The translations under genes and the position numbers were made by a program. This document shows, piece by piece, positions 8,777 to 17,594 of a stretch of 64,000 bases of DNA. The notes under the pieces were generated by a model, which did no database searches, was not told the origin of the DNA, and worked only from the letters and a program-made list of their open reading frames with translations. How positions within the stretch are numbered: the first letter of the stretch is position 1; each line of letters starts with the position of its first letter. This DNA is from an uncultured Algibacter sp. (GTDB lineage Bacteria; Bacteroidota; Bacteroidia; Flavobacteriales; Flavobacteriaceae). The stretch covers positions 62,001-126,000 of the forward strand of contig NZ_CANKXK010000005.1 in assembly GCF_947487605.1 (NCBI RefSeq). Reading direction: 5' to 3'.

Positions 8777-9907
8777 TTAATTCGCAGTTGTTTTTAAAGC
8801 CTCTGTTAAAGGTATTTTCTTTCCATTCTTAAATGCCACAATAAAACTGCTTGAATATCCTTTCTTTTTAGCCTTTTCTTCTAAAACTTTCGTTTCATCA
8901 TAGCTAGAAGTTTCTCCGTAAAAATATTTATACAAACTACCTTCTTTAAGCCTCGATATCTCACCTAAGCCTTTGAAATTATACGGTTTTAAATCTAAGG
9001 CTTTAGAACTTGCTGCAATTTGAATTTTGAATTTTACTGAATCTTCTTTTTTTGCAATAACTTGAGTGCTTTCTCTTGGAGTATTATCAATATCTAAATG
9101 ACTAAAACCTAAATTTAAGCTTTCTAAATATTTTACAGTCGCCTTAAATAAAGATTTGGTCATCACATCCTTACCCTTCTTAGAATTTAAAAAATCTTCT
9201 TCTTTCTTGTGCGTAAGAAAACCAAGTTCAACTAAAACACTCGGCATATAGGTATAGGCTAAAACATAAAATATATTTTGTTTAACCCCTCTGCTTCGTC
9301 TCTTTGCTGTTACTTGAAACTCTTTTTCTATATAACTGGCAAACCGAATACTCTGATCCAAATAATCTTCCTGTGCTAACGTAAGCCCTATAAGAGATTC
9401 TGGTGAATTAGGATTAAAATTTTTATATGTTGATTTATAATCATCCTCTAAAAAAATTACAGAGTTCTCTCGTTTAGCAACTTCAAGATTCTGTTTGTTC
9501 TTAGTTGTTCCAAGAACATACGTCTCAGATCCATAAGCTGTTCCTTTCTTACCTGGCTGTGCATTACAATGGATTGATATAAATAAATCTACATCTTTAT
9601 CGTTTGCAACTTTCGCTCTTCCATTTAATGTTGGAAAAACATCTTTACTTCGAGTATAAACAATTTCTATATTAGACAAGTTCTGTTTTAGCATTTTTCC
9701 CAATGCCAATGAAACATCCAAGGCAATATCCTTCTCGGTAGTCTTGTATCTACCTGTCCCTGGTGTTCCTGAATCCCTACCACCATGACCAGGGTCTATC
9801 ATGATAACAAAACTATCAGAATTAGTTTGCGCATTTCCATTTTGCGCTGTACAAAACGTTAATACTATTATAAAGAATACGAAAAGTAAACTAGTACTCG
9901 TTTTCAT
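8777..9907 (-). CDS. N-acetylmuramoyl-L-alanine amidase (Amidase_3, AmiC-like)
   Basis: A 376-residue exported zinc amidase. A signal peptide covers residues 1-26 (ending FCTAQNGNAQ). The Amidase_3 domain covers about 33-260, with the zinc-ligand motifs IDPGHGGRDSGTPG and SIHCNAQPG and the catalytic Glu in VLVELGFLTHKKEE. The C-terminal ~90 residues (VKFKIQIAASSKALDL, later YKYFYGETSSYDE) look like a SPOR-like peptidoglycan-binding region. It cleaves the amide between MurNAc and the stem peptide, during cell separation or wall turnover. It is the first gene of a likely amidase-mce-hdrC-hdrB run on the minus strand. Confidence 0.9.
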   Translation of the reverse strand: MKTSTSLLFVFFIIVLTFCTAQNGNAQTNSDSFVIMIDPGHGGRDSGTPGTGRYKTTEKDIALDVSLALGKMLKQNLSNIEIVYTRSKDVFPTLNGRAKVANDKDVDLFISIHCNAQPGKKGTAYGSETYVLGTTKNKQNLEVAKRENSVIFLEDDYKSTYKNFNPNSPESLIGLTLAQEDYLDQSIRFASYIEKEFQVTAKRRSRGVKQNIFYVLAYTYMPSVLVELGFLTHKKEEDFLNSKKGKDVMTKSLFKATVKYLESLNLGFSHLDIDNTPRESTQVIAKKEDSVKFKIQIAASSKALDLKPYNFKGLGEISRLKEGSLYKYFYGETSSYDETKVLEEKAKKKGYSSSFIVAFKNGKKIPLTEALKTTAN

Positions 9908-10072
9908 ATGGTAAATGTTATTTTAATTCGTTTAATCTTTTTGTTATCTGTCAAATAATTTTTATTCTGGCATAATAACGACTAAAAAACTTAGTTTATT
10001 ACCCAATCAAGTTGTCTATAGGTTTAATTTTAAATTTTTAATTAAAATAAATTAATCCTAGGAAAATATATG

Positions 10073-10080
10073 TAATTTTG
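10073..10080 (+). promoter_or_regulatory. Putative -7 element (TAATTTTG) of the lptD promoter
   Basis: TAATTTTG matches the Bacteroidota -7 consensus TAnnTTTG exactly and lies 47 bp before the lptD start. A clear -33 TTG is not obvious. Confidence 0.5.
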
Positions 10081-10127
10081 GCTTTTCAAAAACCGAGCCA
10101 TACTTTTACAAAAATACATTAAAAGCG

Positions 10128-12815
10128 TTGCACACAAACAAGTTTAAAATACTTTTTGCCTTAAGTTTTACCGTGTTTATTAACATGTTTGGCTTCACCC
10201 AAGATATCCCAAAAAGGCCAGATGCTATAAAACCTAATGTGGTTAAAGAGGATAGTTTAATAATATCTACAGATAGTATTCTTGATATAAAAGAAGTTAC
10301 CGAAAGAAAACAAGATTCAACTATAAGTGATTCTATTAAACCAAAGAAAAGCCTTTTAGAATATATTGTTAAGTATAAAGCCAAAGATTATACATCCTTC
10401 AACAAAAAACAACAAAAATTATACTTATACAATGAAGCCGAAATAAATTATGGCGACATGAATATAAAAGCAGGTAGCATAACAATTGATTATAGTAAGA
10501 ATGAAGTGTATGCAAAAGGTATTAAAGATTCTACTGGCTATACACAACCGCCTGTATTTAATCAAGCAGGTAATATTGTTGAACCCGATTCTATATTATT
10601 TAATACCGAAACCGAAAAGGCACTTATTTATAATTCTATTAGCGAACAAGGAGAAGGTACTGTAATTGCTAGTATTACTAAGCGTGAAAATGACTCGGTT
10701 TATTTCATTAAAAATGCCAAATATACCACTGCAAAAGATTTGGAAGATCCTGAGTATTATATAAAACTTAGAAAGGCAAAAATTGTACCTGGAAAAAAAA
10801 TAGTAACAGGTTTGGCTAACTTATTTATTTATGATGTACCAACACCAATAGGATTGCCTTTTGGCTTTTTTCCGCAGAGTGAAAAGAAAACATCAGGGAT
10901 TATTATCCCAAGTTTTGGAGAGCAAAATGATCGTGGTTATTTTCTGCAAAATGGTGGTTACTATTTCGCCATAAGTGATTACTTTGATTTAGCCGTATTT
11001 GGCGATTATTATACGAATGGAAGTTATGGGGTTAGAACAGAAAACACCTATGCTGTACGTTATAAATTTAAGGGGAATCTGTCGTTTAGATACGAAAACT
11101 TAATTACCAGCGAACGTGGTTTTCCAGATTATGCAAAAAATACCATTTATAATTTACGTTGGTCCCATAGTCAAGATAGTAAGGCGAGTCCAAATTCGCG
11201 TTTTTCTGCATCGGTTAATTTGGGTAGTAGTACGTATTATAGATCGTCATTAAATCAAATTAATACTGGTAATTTCTTGAATAATACTTTGGCTTCTTCA
11301 GTATCTTATTCGAAGACTTTTCAAGGAGAGCCTCAAGTAAACTTTAGTGTAACTGCAACTCATTCTCAGAATACACAATCTGAGCAAATAAATATGACCT
11401 TACCAACCTTTCAAGGAAGTGTGGGTAGAATTTTTCCTTTTGCCTCTAAATCTGGTAGTAATAAAGGAATCATTCAAAATATTAATTTGCAATACAATTT
11501 AAGAGGAGAAAATAGAATACAAACTTCAGATTCTCTCTTTTTCAAGAAAGAAATGTTTGATGACGCTAAAGCAGGTTTTCAACATACTATTCCTATTAGC
11601 ACCAACTTCAAAATATTTAAACATTTTAGCTTGAGTGCAAGTACCAATTACAACGAAGTATGGACTTTTAAAACCATAGATAAAACTTACGACCAAGAAA
11701 AACAAGAAATTGTTACCGATACCATTAACGGTTTTGATGCATATAGAACTTATAATTTTAGCACCAGTTTAGGTACTACTGTTTATGGTATGTACACTTT
11801 TGAAAAAGAAGGTCAAGATAAAAAAATAAAGGCCATAAGGCATATTATGCGGCCTTCTATTAGTTATAATATAAATCCGGCTTTCGATAAATACTACGAT
11901 ACGGTTGAAGTTGTAAATGCCGATGGTGAAACAGAAAGTGAAGTTGAATTTACACGATTTGAACAAAGTATTTTTGGGAGACCTGGTAATAATTTCTCGA
12001 GTTCTATGGGTATTGCCCTTTCAAATAACCTAGAAGCCAAAGTACGAGACAAAGACAGTACAGCAACAGAACCAAAAAAAATTACGTTACTTAATAACTT
12101 AAACTTTTCTACGTCTTATAATTTTGCGGGTGATTCATTACAATGGAGCCCAGTTAGAATGACTGGAGGCACACAATTTTTTGATAACAAAATGAGTGTG
12201 AATTTTGGTGCAACTCTTGACCCATATGCCTTAGATAACAATAATAATCGCATAGATAAATTCAACATAGATAATGGCGGAAGTCTTTTTAGGCTAACAA
12301 GCGCTAATTTAACTATGAGTTATTCCTTGTCAAGCAAGGGCAGTAAAGATAAAGAGGGTGGTTCACAAAGAAATAATCGTCCTGAAGATGTACTTCCTAA
12401 AAATTTGGATTTTGCTAATGAGCAAATTAATGGTGAGGATGAAGATAAAGAAGATGAAACGCCTAGTGAATTATATAATTATAAGGTTCCTTGGAGCTTA
12501 AGACTAGCCTATGCTGTTAATTACAATAATTCTCGACGACAAAGCGAAATTTCATCCCATTCGCTTATGTTTTCTGGAGATGTAGAATTATCTCCAAAAT
12601 GGTCTGTAGGTGCATCATCTGGTTATGATTTAAAAGATAATGGCTTTACCTATACACAACTTAGGTTTGAACGCGATTTATTGAGTTGGCGTATGAGTTT
12701 TAGTTGGGTTCCATTTAGCACAAGAAGTTCTTGGAATTTCTTTATAGGAATAAAATCAAGTATTTTAAAGGATTTGAAATACGAAAAACGAAGACAACCA
12801 GACCAACGACTTTAA
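10128..12815 (+). CDS. lptD: LPS-assembly outer-membrane protein LptD
   Basis: An 895-residue outer-membrane beta-barrel that inserts lipopolysaccharide into the outer leaflet. A signal peptide (about 1-24) is followed by an OstA/LptA-like beta-jellyroll (about 85-240: LYLYNEAEINYGDMNIKAGSI). The barrel (about 240-895) is rich in alternating aromatic and polar strands and ends in a strand-like C-terminus. The start is a TTG at 10128; there is no in-frame ATG before it, and the first internal ATG would remove most of the signal peptide. ridA follows 10 bp downstream and is probably co-transcribed. The putative LptE-dependent plug cannot be resolved by eye. Confidence 0.87.
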   Translation: MHTNKFKILFALSFTVFINMFGFTQDIPKRPDAIKPNVVKEDSLIISTDSILDIKEVTERKQDSTISDSIKPKKSLLEYIVKYKAKDYTSFNKKQQKLYLYNEAEINYGDMNIKAGSITIDYSKNEVYAKGIKDSTGYTQPPVFNQAGNIVEPDSILFNTETEKALIYNSISEQGEGTVIASITKRENDSVYFIKNAKYTTAKDLEDPEYYIKLRKAKIVPGKKIVTGLANLFIYDVPTPIGLPFGFFPQSEKKTSGIIIPSFGEQNDRGYFLQNGGYYFAISDYFDLAVFGDYYTNGSYGVRTENTYAVRYKFKGNLSFRYENLITSERGFPDYAKNTIYNLRWSHSQDSKASPNSRFSASVNLGSSTYYRSSLNQINTGNFLNNTLASSVSYSKTFQGEPQVNFSVTATHSQNTQSEQINMTLPTFQGSVGRIFPFASKSGSNKGIIQNINLQYNLRGENRIQTSDSLFFKKEMFDDAKAGFQHTIPISTNFKIFKHFSLSASTNYNEVWTFKTIDKTYDQEKQEIVTDTINGFDAYRTYNFSTSLGTTVYGMYTFEKEGQDKKIKAIRHIMRPSISYNINPAFDKYYDTVEVVNADGETESEVEFTRFEQSIFGRPGNNFSSSMGIALSNNLEAKVRDKDSTATEPKKITLLNNLNFSTSYNFAGDSLQWSPVRMTGGTQFFDNKMSVNFGATLDPYALDNNNNRIDKFNIDNGGSLFRLTSANLTMSYSLSSKGSKDKEGGSQRNNRPEDVLPKNLDFANEQINGEDEDKEDETPSELYNYKVPWSLRLAYAVNYNNSRRQSEISSHSLMFSGDVELSPKWSVGASSGYDLKDNGFTYTQLRFERDLLSWRMSFSWVPFSTRSSWNFFIGIKSSILKDLKYEKRRQPDQRL

Positions 12816-12825
12816 TATTTCTATC

Positions 12826-13206
12826 ATGAAAAAAATTATCCATACTACAAAAGCTCCTGCACCTATTGGTCCTTATAACCAAGCAATTTTAGTTAATAAT
12901 ACCCTTTATACTTCTGGTCAAATAGCTATTAATCCTGAAACTGGAAATTTAATTCTAGATGATATTAAAACTGAAACAAAACAAGTCATGCTCAACTTAA
13001 AAGCAGTTTTAGAAGCTGCTAACATGACATTTAAGCATGTTATTAAATCCTCTATTTTTATAAGTGATATGGATAATTTCACCCTAATTAATGAGGTTTA
13101 CGGAAGTTATTTTGATGATGCAAATGCACCCGCAAGAGAAACAGTTCAAGTAGCACGTTTACCAAAAGATGTAAATGTTGAAATTAGTGTGATTGCAATA
13201 GCTTAA
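12826..13206 (+). CDS. ridA: RidA family enamine/imine deaminase
   Basis: A 126-residue cytoplasmic protein with the full RidA/YjgF fold. It hydrolyses reactive 2-aminoacrylate and other enamine/imine products of PLP enzymes. Family motifs are APAPIGPYNQAI near the start, YTSGQIAINPETG, and the C-terminal signature PARETVQVARLPKDVNVEI, which carries the conserved Arg that binds the carboxylate. The length is typical. It is 10 bp after lptD; this pairing is likely only shared transcription. Confidence 0.94.
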   Translation: MKKIIHTTKAPAPIGPYNQAILVNNTLYTSGQIAINPETGNLILDDIKTETKQVMLNLKAVLEAANMTFKHVIKSSIFISDMDNFTLINEVYGSYFDDANAPARETVQVARLPKDVNVEISVIAIA

Positions 13207-13207
13207 T

Positions 13208-13368
13208 TAATTGTCATTTCGACAGTGTGAGGAACGAGCGACGAGAAATCTCAAAAGAGATGAGATTCCTACTCATACTTCATATGGAATAGCATACTAG
13301 TTTTTGTTTAAAACTATTCTCGATACATCACGCTTAAGCGTGACACTCGAACTGACAAACACACCACT
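13208..13368. repeat. Flavobacterial REP-like intergenic element
   Basis: The gap between ridA and guaC starts with TTGTCATTTCGACAGTGTG and ends with a TCGAACTGACA, roughly its reverse complement. Between them are AGAAATCTC/GAGATGAGATTCC and a short hairpin CACGCTTAAGCGTG. This layout (TGTCATTTCGA ... TCGAACTGACA) is typical of the short palindromic repeats scattered between flavobacterial genes. No reading frame is present. Confidence 0.65.
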
Positions 13369-13453
13369 ATTTTTATTATTTTCAACCACTTATTTTCTTT
13401 TTTTATAACTAAAAAGGCTAATTTTATAGGACAATAATTTAAGTACTTGAAAG

Positions 13454-14494
13454 ATGCGCATAGAATATGATATTAAATTAGGTTTTAAAGATGTAATGAT
13501 ACGCCCTAAACGTTCCACATTAAAAAGTAGATCGCAGGTAAATTTGGTTCGAGAATTCAAATTTTTACATAGCTCAATCACTTGGAAAGGCATTCCAATT
13601 ATGGCAGCAAACATGGATACCGTTGGTACTTTCAATATGGCTAAAGCACTATCTAAAAAAGGCTTGTTTACAGCTATTCATAAGCATTATTCCCTAGAAG
13701 ATTGGAGTACATTTTTATCTACACAATCAAATGATATTTTAGATTATATAGCTGTTAGCACAGGAATTGGTAAAGACGATTCAAAAAAGCTAAAAGATAT
13801 TTTTCAACTAAATCCAGATTTAAAATTTATATGTATAGATGTGGCTAATGGCTATTCTGAATATTTTGCTGAGTTTGTTAAACGTACACGCGACACCTAT
13901 CCAGACAAAGTTATTATAGCTGGTAATGTGGTTACAGGAGAAATGGTTGAAGAACTTTTATTATCTGGAGCAGATATTGTAAAAGTAGGTATTGGTCCTG
14001 GGTCTGTTTGTACTACAAGAGTTAAAACAGGGGTTGGTTATCCGCAACTTTCTGCTATTATAGAATGTTCTGATGCTGCTCATGGTCTTGGCGGACAAAT
14101 TATAAGCGATGGTGGCTGTTCTTCACCAGGAGATATCGCTAAAGCTTTTGGTGCCGGAGCCGATTTTGTGATGCTTGGAGGCATGCTTTCTGGACACGAC
14201 GAAAGTGGTGGCGAGATAATTGAACATAACGGATTACCATACCGGAAATTTTACGGAATGAGTTCTGCTACCGCCATGGAAAAACATGTTGGTGGTGTTG
14301 CCGAATATAGAGCAAGCGAAGGGAAAACGGTTGAAGTCCCTTATAAAGGTGAAGTGGAATCTACCATCCAAGATATTTTAGGTGGATTAAGAAGTACGTG
14401 CACCTACGTTGGTGCTGCGAGATTAAAAGAACTTACTAAACGAACTACATTTATTCGCGTTGCCGAACAAGAGAACACAATTTACTCGAAATAA
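13454..14494 (+). CDS. guaC: GMP reductase
   Basis: A 346-residue cytoplasmic TIM-barrel enzyme of the IMPDH/GMPR family that reduces GMP to IMP with NADPH. The N-terminus ([19 protein letters not shown]) is that of GuaC type 1. The catalytic loop [20 protein letters not shown] contains the Cys. The phosphate-binding [19 protein letters not shown] and the late [11 protein letters not shown] follow. There is no CBS domain, as expected for GMP reductase rather than IMP dehydrogenase. It is a single gene, closed by a shared terminator before the convergent fasciclin gene. Confidence 0.93.
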   Translation: MRIEYDIKLGFKDVMIRPKRSTLKSRSQVNLVREFKFLHSSITWKGIPIMAANMDTVGTFNMAKALSKKGLFTAIHKHYSLEDWSTFLSTQSNDILDYIAVSTGIGKDDSKKLKDIFQLNPDLKFICIDVANGYSEYFAEFVKRTRDTYPDKVIIAGNVVTGEMVEELLLSGADIVKVGIGPGSVCTTRVKTGVGYPQLSAIIECSDAAHGLGGQIISDGGCSSPGDIAKAFGAGADFVMLGGMLSGHDESGGEIIEHNGLPYRKFYGMSSATAMEKHVGGVAEYRASEGKTVEVPYKGEVESTIQDILGGLRSTCTYVGAARLKELTKRTTFIRVAEQENTIYSK

Positions 14495-14589
14495 TTGCTT
14501 GTTATTCCTACCTTTGAAAGAATAACATAATATTAATAGAATTGGTAGATTCTTGATTAACCATTTACCACAGATGTTCTAAAAACGAA

Positions 14590-14629
14590 AAAAGGGATAT
14601 GACTTTTTGTAGAATGTCATACCCCTTTT
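14590..14629. terminator. Bidirectional terminator between guaC and the fasciclin gene
   Basis: AAAAGGGATATGAC pairs with GTCATACCCCTTTT (one mismatch) across a 12-nt loop, with A- and T-runs at both edges. It lies between two convergent genes. Confidence 0.75.
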
Positions 14630-14697
14630 AACTAACCAAATTAAACTAACTAATTCAAATATTTTTCTTTTTCATTTTACTATTAATCATGTATAAT

Positions 14698-16140
14698 TTA
14701 TGGTACTAAAACGGCATCTACGACGTGTATTACACCGTTTGTTGCTTGTATGTCTAATAGACTAGGAACTAAATTAGCTGTTCCCATACTTGATGTTGTA
14801 ATTGATAATCCAGATAAGTCGAATGAACCACCAAGTGTTCCAACTGGTTCATTTGATAAATCACTAGAATATATGCGTCCTTCAGCAACATGGTATAATA
14901 AAATACTAGTTAAAAGTGCAATGTCTTCTTCTGTATCAAAATCATCTAAAGAACTATATCCATCTAAAGAATCTAACAGATTTAAGAATGCTTGATTTGT
15001 AGGAGCAAATACAGTTAACTGCTCGTAAGTGCCATCTCCCATTAACACCCCAGCTAATCCTGCTTTAGTTGCAGCCGCTAGCAATACTGAAAATTCTGGA
15101 GCAAAGCTACTAGCTAAATCTACCAAGTTCATTGTTGGTGGCGACAATACTTTATCTATAACATGTATTACACCATTGGTTGCTTGAACATTTGCAACAA
15201 CTACATTAGCATCGTTAATCATTGGTCCCATATCAAGGCTTACATTTACGGCCGCACCATTTAAAGTTGGTACATAACCATTACTTAATTGATTACTAAA
15301 AACATAGCCATCTATTAAGTGATAGGTTAAAATACTTGCTACTGCTTCTGGAGCTAGACTATTAATAGTGTTTATTGCTTCCTCATCGCTTCCTGCAGCT
15401 AAAAATGTTTTAAACGCCATATTTGTTGGAGCGAAAACCGTTTCAGGAGAAACATCTAATAGAGCACCTGCTAAATTTGCTCTAATAGCTGCTGCTATTA
15501 AGATTGAAAAATTTGGACTATCTGTAAAACTAGATGCTAACTCTACTAAGTTAAGCGAGGGAATAGATAACACACTGTCTATGGCATGAATAACACCGTT
15601 TCTTGCTCTCAAATCGGCAATAACAACATTTGAGTTATTTACAAGAACACTACCATCTTCACCAGCAGTTACAATAACATCGGTACCTTGAATAGTGCCT
15701 ACTGCTTGAGTACCTAGTGCTAAATCGCTACTGTAAACTTGCGCTCCAATAACATGATATGTTAGAATTTCTATAATACCTGGAAAGTTGGCTACATTTT
15801 TTTTGTTTAAACCTATCGCTTCAAAAGCTTTATCTGTTGGAGCAAAAACGGTCCATCTATTTCTAGACACCGTACTTGTTAATTTATTTTTGGCAAGTGC
15901 CACACTTAAAATTTCAAATGTTGGCTCATAGTCTGATGATTTGCTATTAGAACCCTTAGACACCGCACCAGCTTGATTATAAGAAGCTAATACTTCTATA
16001 ATCGATGGTCCTTCTGCCTCAATTTGAATTACTTCTGCGTCTTCATTGCTACAAGAAAATGTAAATAATGCAAGTGCGAAAACTAGAATAGGTAACTTAA
16101 AAAGATTTGGGCGTCTGGTTTTAAATAACTGTGTTTTCAT
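14698..16140 (-). CDS. Triple fasciclin (FAS1) domain lipoprotein
   Basis: A 480-residue exported lipoprotein. The signal peptide ends in a lipobox (FTFSC, Cys30). Three FAS1 domains follow, at about 45-195, 197-333 and 335-480. Each has a TVFAPTDKAF/NxAF-type H1 box and a closing VIHVIDxVLSxP-type H2 box; the domains end in IDSVLSIPS, IDKVLSPPT and VDAVLVP. FAS1 domains mediate adhesion or matrix contacts in many organisms; in Flavobacteriia such genes often appear among stress or light-responsive genes, but that is recollection. The upstream region carries repeated TTTTGTTTAA boxes and a TAnnTTTG promoter element, so this gene is probably tightly regulated. Confidence 0.9.
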   Translation of the reverse strand: MKTQLFKTRRPNLFKLPILVFALALFTFSCSNEDAEVIQIEAEGPSIIEVLASYNQAGAVSKGSNSKSSDYEPTFEILSVALAKNKLTSTVSRNRWTVFAPTDKAFEAIGLNKKNVANFPGIIEILTYHVIGAQVYSSDLALGTQAVGTIQGTDVIVTAGEDGSVLVNNSNVVIADLRARNGVIHAIDSVLSIPSLNLVELASSFTDSPNFSILIAAAIRANLAGALLDVSPETVFAPTNMAFKTFLAAGSDEEAINTINSLAPEAVASILTYHLIDGYVFSNQLSNGYVPTLNGAAVNVSLDMGPMINDANVVVANVQATNGVIHVIDKVLSPPTMNLVDLASSFAPEFSVLLAAATKAGLAGVLMGDGTYEQLTVFAPTNQAFLNLLDSLDGYSSLDDFDTEEDIALLTSILLYHVAEGRIYSSDLSNEPVGTLGGSFDLSGLSITTSSMGTANLVPSLLDIQATNGVIHVVDAVLVP

Positions 16141-16144
16141 CTTA

Positions 16145-16219
16145 TTTTGTTTAACGTTTATTAATTTTTATCAAACATAACCATTTTGTTTAATCTTTTT
16201 CTATTTTATTTAAACAAAA
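16145..16219 (-). promoter_or_regulatory. Fasciclin gene control region with three TTTTGTTTAA boxes and a -7 element
   Basis: TTTTGTTTAA occurs at 16145-16154 and 16184-16193, and its exact reverse complement TTAAACAAAA at 16210-16219. The last two form a 10-bp-arm inverted repeat with a 16-nt spacer. Between the first and second boxes, on the minus strand, is TATGTTTG (16172-16179), a perfect TAnnTTTG -7 element, 32 bp before the start codon. The layout suggests a dimeric regulator flanking the promoter. Confidence 0.6.
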
Positions 16220-16231
16220 AGATGAAGTGTG

Positions 16232-16264
16232 TAAAAAAATCGTTCAATGGGAGTTTTGAACGAT
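16232..16264 (-). terminator. Terminator downstream of the TPR-DUF3761 gene
   Basis: On the minus strand, ATCGTTCAA and TTGAACGAT form a perfect 9-bp stem around an 8-nt loop, followed by a run of seven T. This is a classic intrinsic terminator, lying about 195 bp after the stop of the gene at 16460. Confidence 0.75.
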
Positions 16265-16459
16265 AAATTTTATATTAAATAAAACTTAAGTGTTGAGTGG
16301 AAAGCTTTATTTCGTTTAAAATAATTCCGCCAATTAGTGTTGTTTGTGGTTAACTGAGTCAATTAAATAAATCTAACACATACAAAACCGAGAAGAAAAT
16401 CCTAGCGGATTTTCCTAAATAACCTATATCTAGCAATTAATAGGAATTGTAGTATATTT

Positions 16460-17404
16460 TTATTTACAGTTCCAATCCATTGTATATTCTTTATAAGGTT
16501 CATTTTCATATCGTCTTATTCCTCCGTGATGAGAGCAAGCTCCCTTTCCTAATGAATATGTCATTGTTCCATCCCAACATCTGGCTATTTTTCTATATCG
16601 TGTCTTCGCTGTTATATTTCTTAAATTATTACAGGCGTCTCGGTTTTCGTATTGTACTCCAAACCTGTAATATTTAATTGCTTGTTTTTTATTTTTAAGA
16701 TTCTCGTATGAAACTCCTAAATTATTATAGTAAATACCATTTATAGTGTCTAATTCAATTGCCTTTTTGTAATATTCAATTGCTTTTCTTGTGTTTTGCT
16801 TATTTGAATAATAAATTCCAATTTCATTAAATATCAAAGGATTTGGAATGCTATCACAAAGTCTTTTATAACTTTCAATACTAGCGATTGTATCTCTTAA
16901 TTTGAGATAATTATTGTGTGCATTTAAATGTGAATTTGTAAAGTTAGTACTGTCTATAGTCGTAAATAAACTTAAACTTTCTTTTAGTAATTCTTTAGAG
17001 TAAACCGTGTCTTTTCGTGAAAGATTCCATTCGTAAAGTTTAATAATTTTATTATACTTAATTGTATCATTTTTAATCAAATTTAGAGCTATTTTAAAAT
17101 CATTTTTAAACTGAATTGTGTCTCCTTTACTTTTTTCAATTTTACCTTTTAAAATGAAATAGTCAGGGTTTTTCTTTAAGCTATCAATTTTAATGCTTTC
17201 AGTAACTAGACTAAGAGCCTTGTCGTAATTCTGTAATTCAAATTCAGTTTTAGCTTTAGTGAAATTCTCATTCGCCTCGTCTTGGAAAAATATTACCGAA
17301 ATTAGTGCTATTAGAAACATTAAAGCAATGAAACCCAAAAATGAAAATAAACACCCTTTTAAAATAAGTTTTCCTGTTGATCTATTTTTAGTTTTCTTTT
17401 CCAT
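16460..17404 (-). CDS. Membrane-anchored TPR protein with C-terminal DUF3761 motif
   Basis: A 314-residue protein. A basic N-terminus is followed by one membrane segment (about 18-40), so most of the protein is probably periplasmic. Residues about 48-260 are TPR-like, with the clearest repeats at IFNEIGIYYSNKQNTRKAIE and IYYNNLGVSYENLKNKKQAI. The C-terminus (about 268-300) contains ARCWDGTMTYSLGKGACSHH followed by GG, which closely matches the DUF3761 pattern of paired Cys and a CSHHGG core. DUF3761 is usually a small stand-alone domain. It is single-gene, bounded by its own terminator at 16232-16264. Function unknown; TPRs suggest protein binding. Confidence 0.72.
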   Translation of the reverse strand: MEKKTKNRSTGKLILKGCLFSFLGFIALMFLIALISVIFFQDEANENFTKAKTEFELQNYDKALSLVTESIKIDSLKKNPDYFILKGKIEKSKGDTIQFKNDFKIALNLIKNDTIKYNKIIKLYEWNLSRKDTVYSKELLKESLSLFTTIDSTNFTNSHLNAHNNYLKLRDTIASIESYKRLCDSIPNPLIFNEIGIYYSNKQNTRKAIEYYKKAIELDTINGIYYNNLGVSYENLKNKKQAIKYYRFGVQYENRDACNNLRNITAKTRYRKIARCWDGTMTYSLGKGACSHHGGIRRYENEPYKEYTMDWNCK

Positions 17405-17540
17405 CTAGGTTTCTATCAAATACGAACAACTTTAATAATATACGCCCATTTTAGTGGCTTTTATCAGCAGACAAACAAAGCTAGAATTTTCTTACCAAAA
17501 AGTCATTTATTTAGCTACAAAGTTATAAACAATTATAAAC

Positions 17541-17573
17541 AAAAAACACCTCCATTAATTATGAAGGTGTTGT
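17541..17573 (-). terminator. Terminator of the serine hydrolase gene
   Basis: AACACCT(C)CAT and ATG(A)AGGTGTT form a stem, and the minus-strand transcript continues with a run of T. It lies about 20 bp beyond the stop of the gene at 17595. Confidence 0.75.
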
Positions 17574-17594
17574 GTTATTATGCTTACTAATTGC

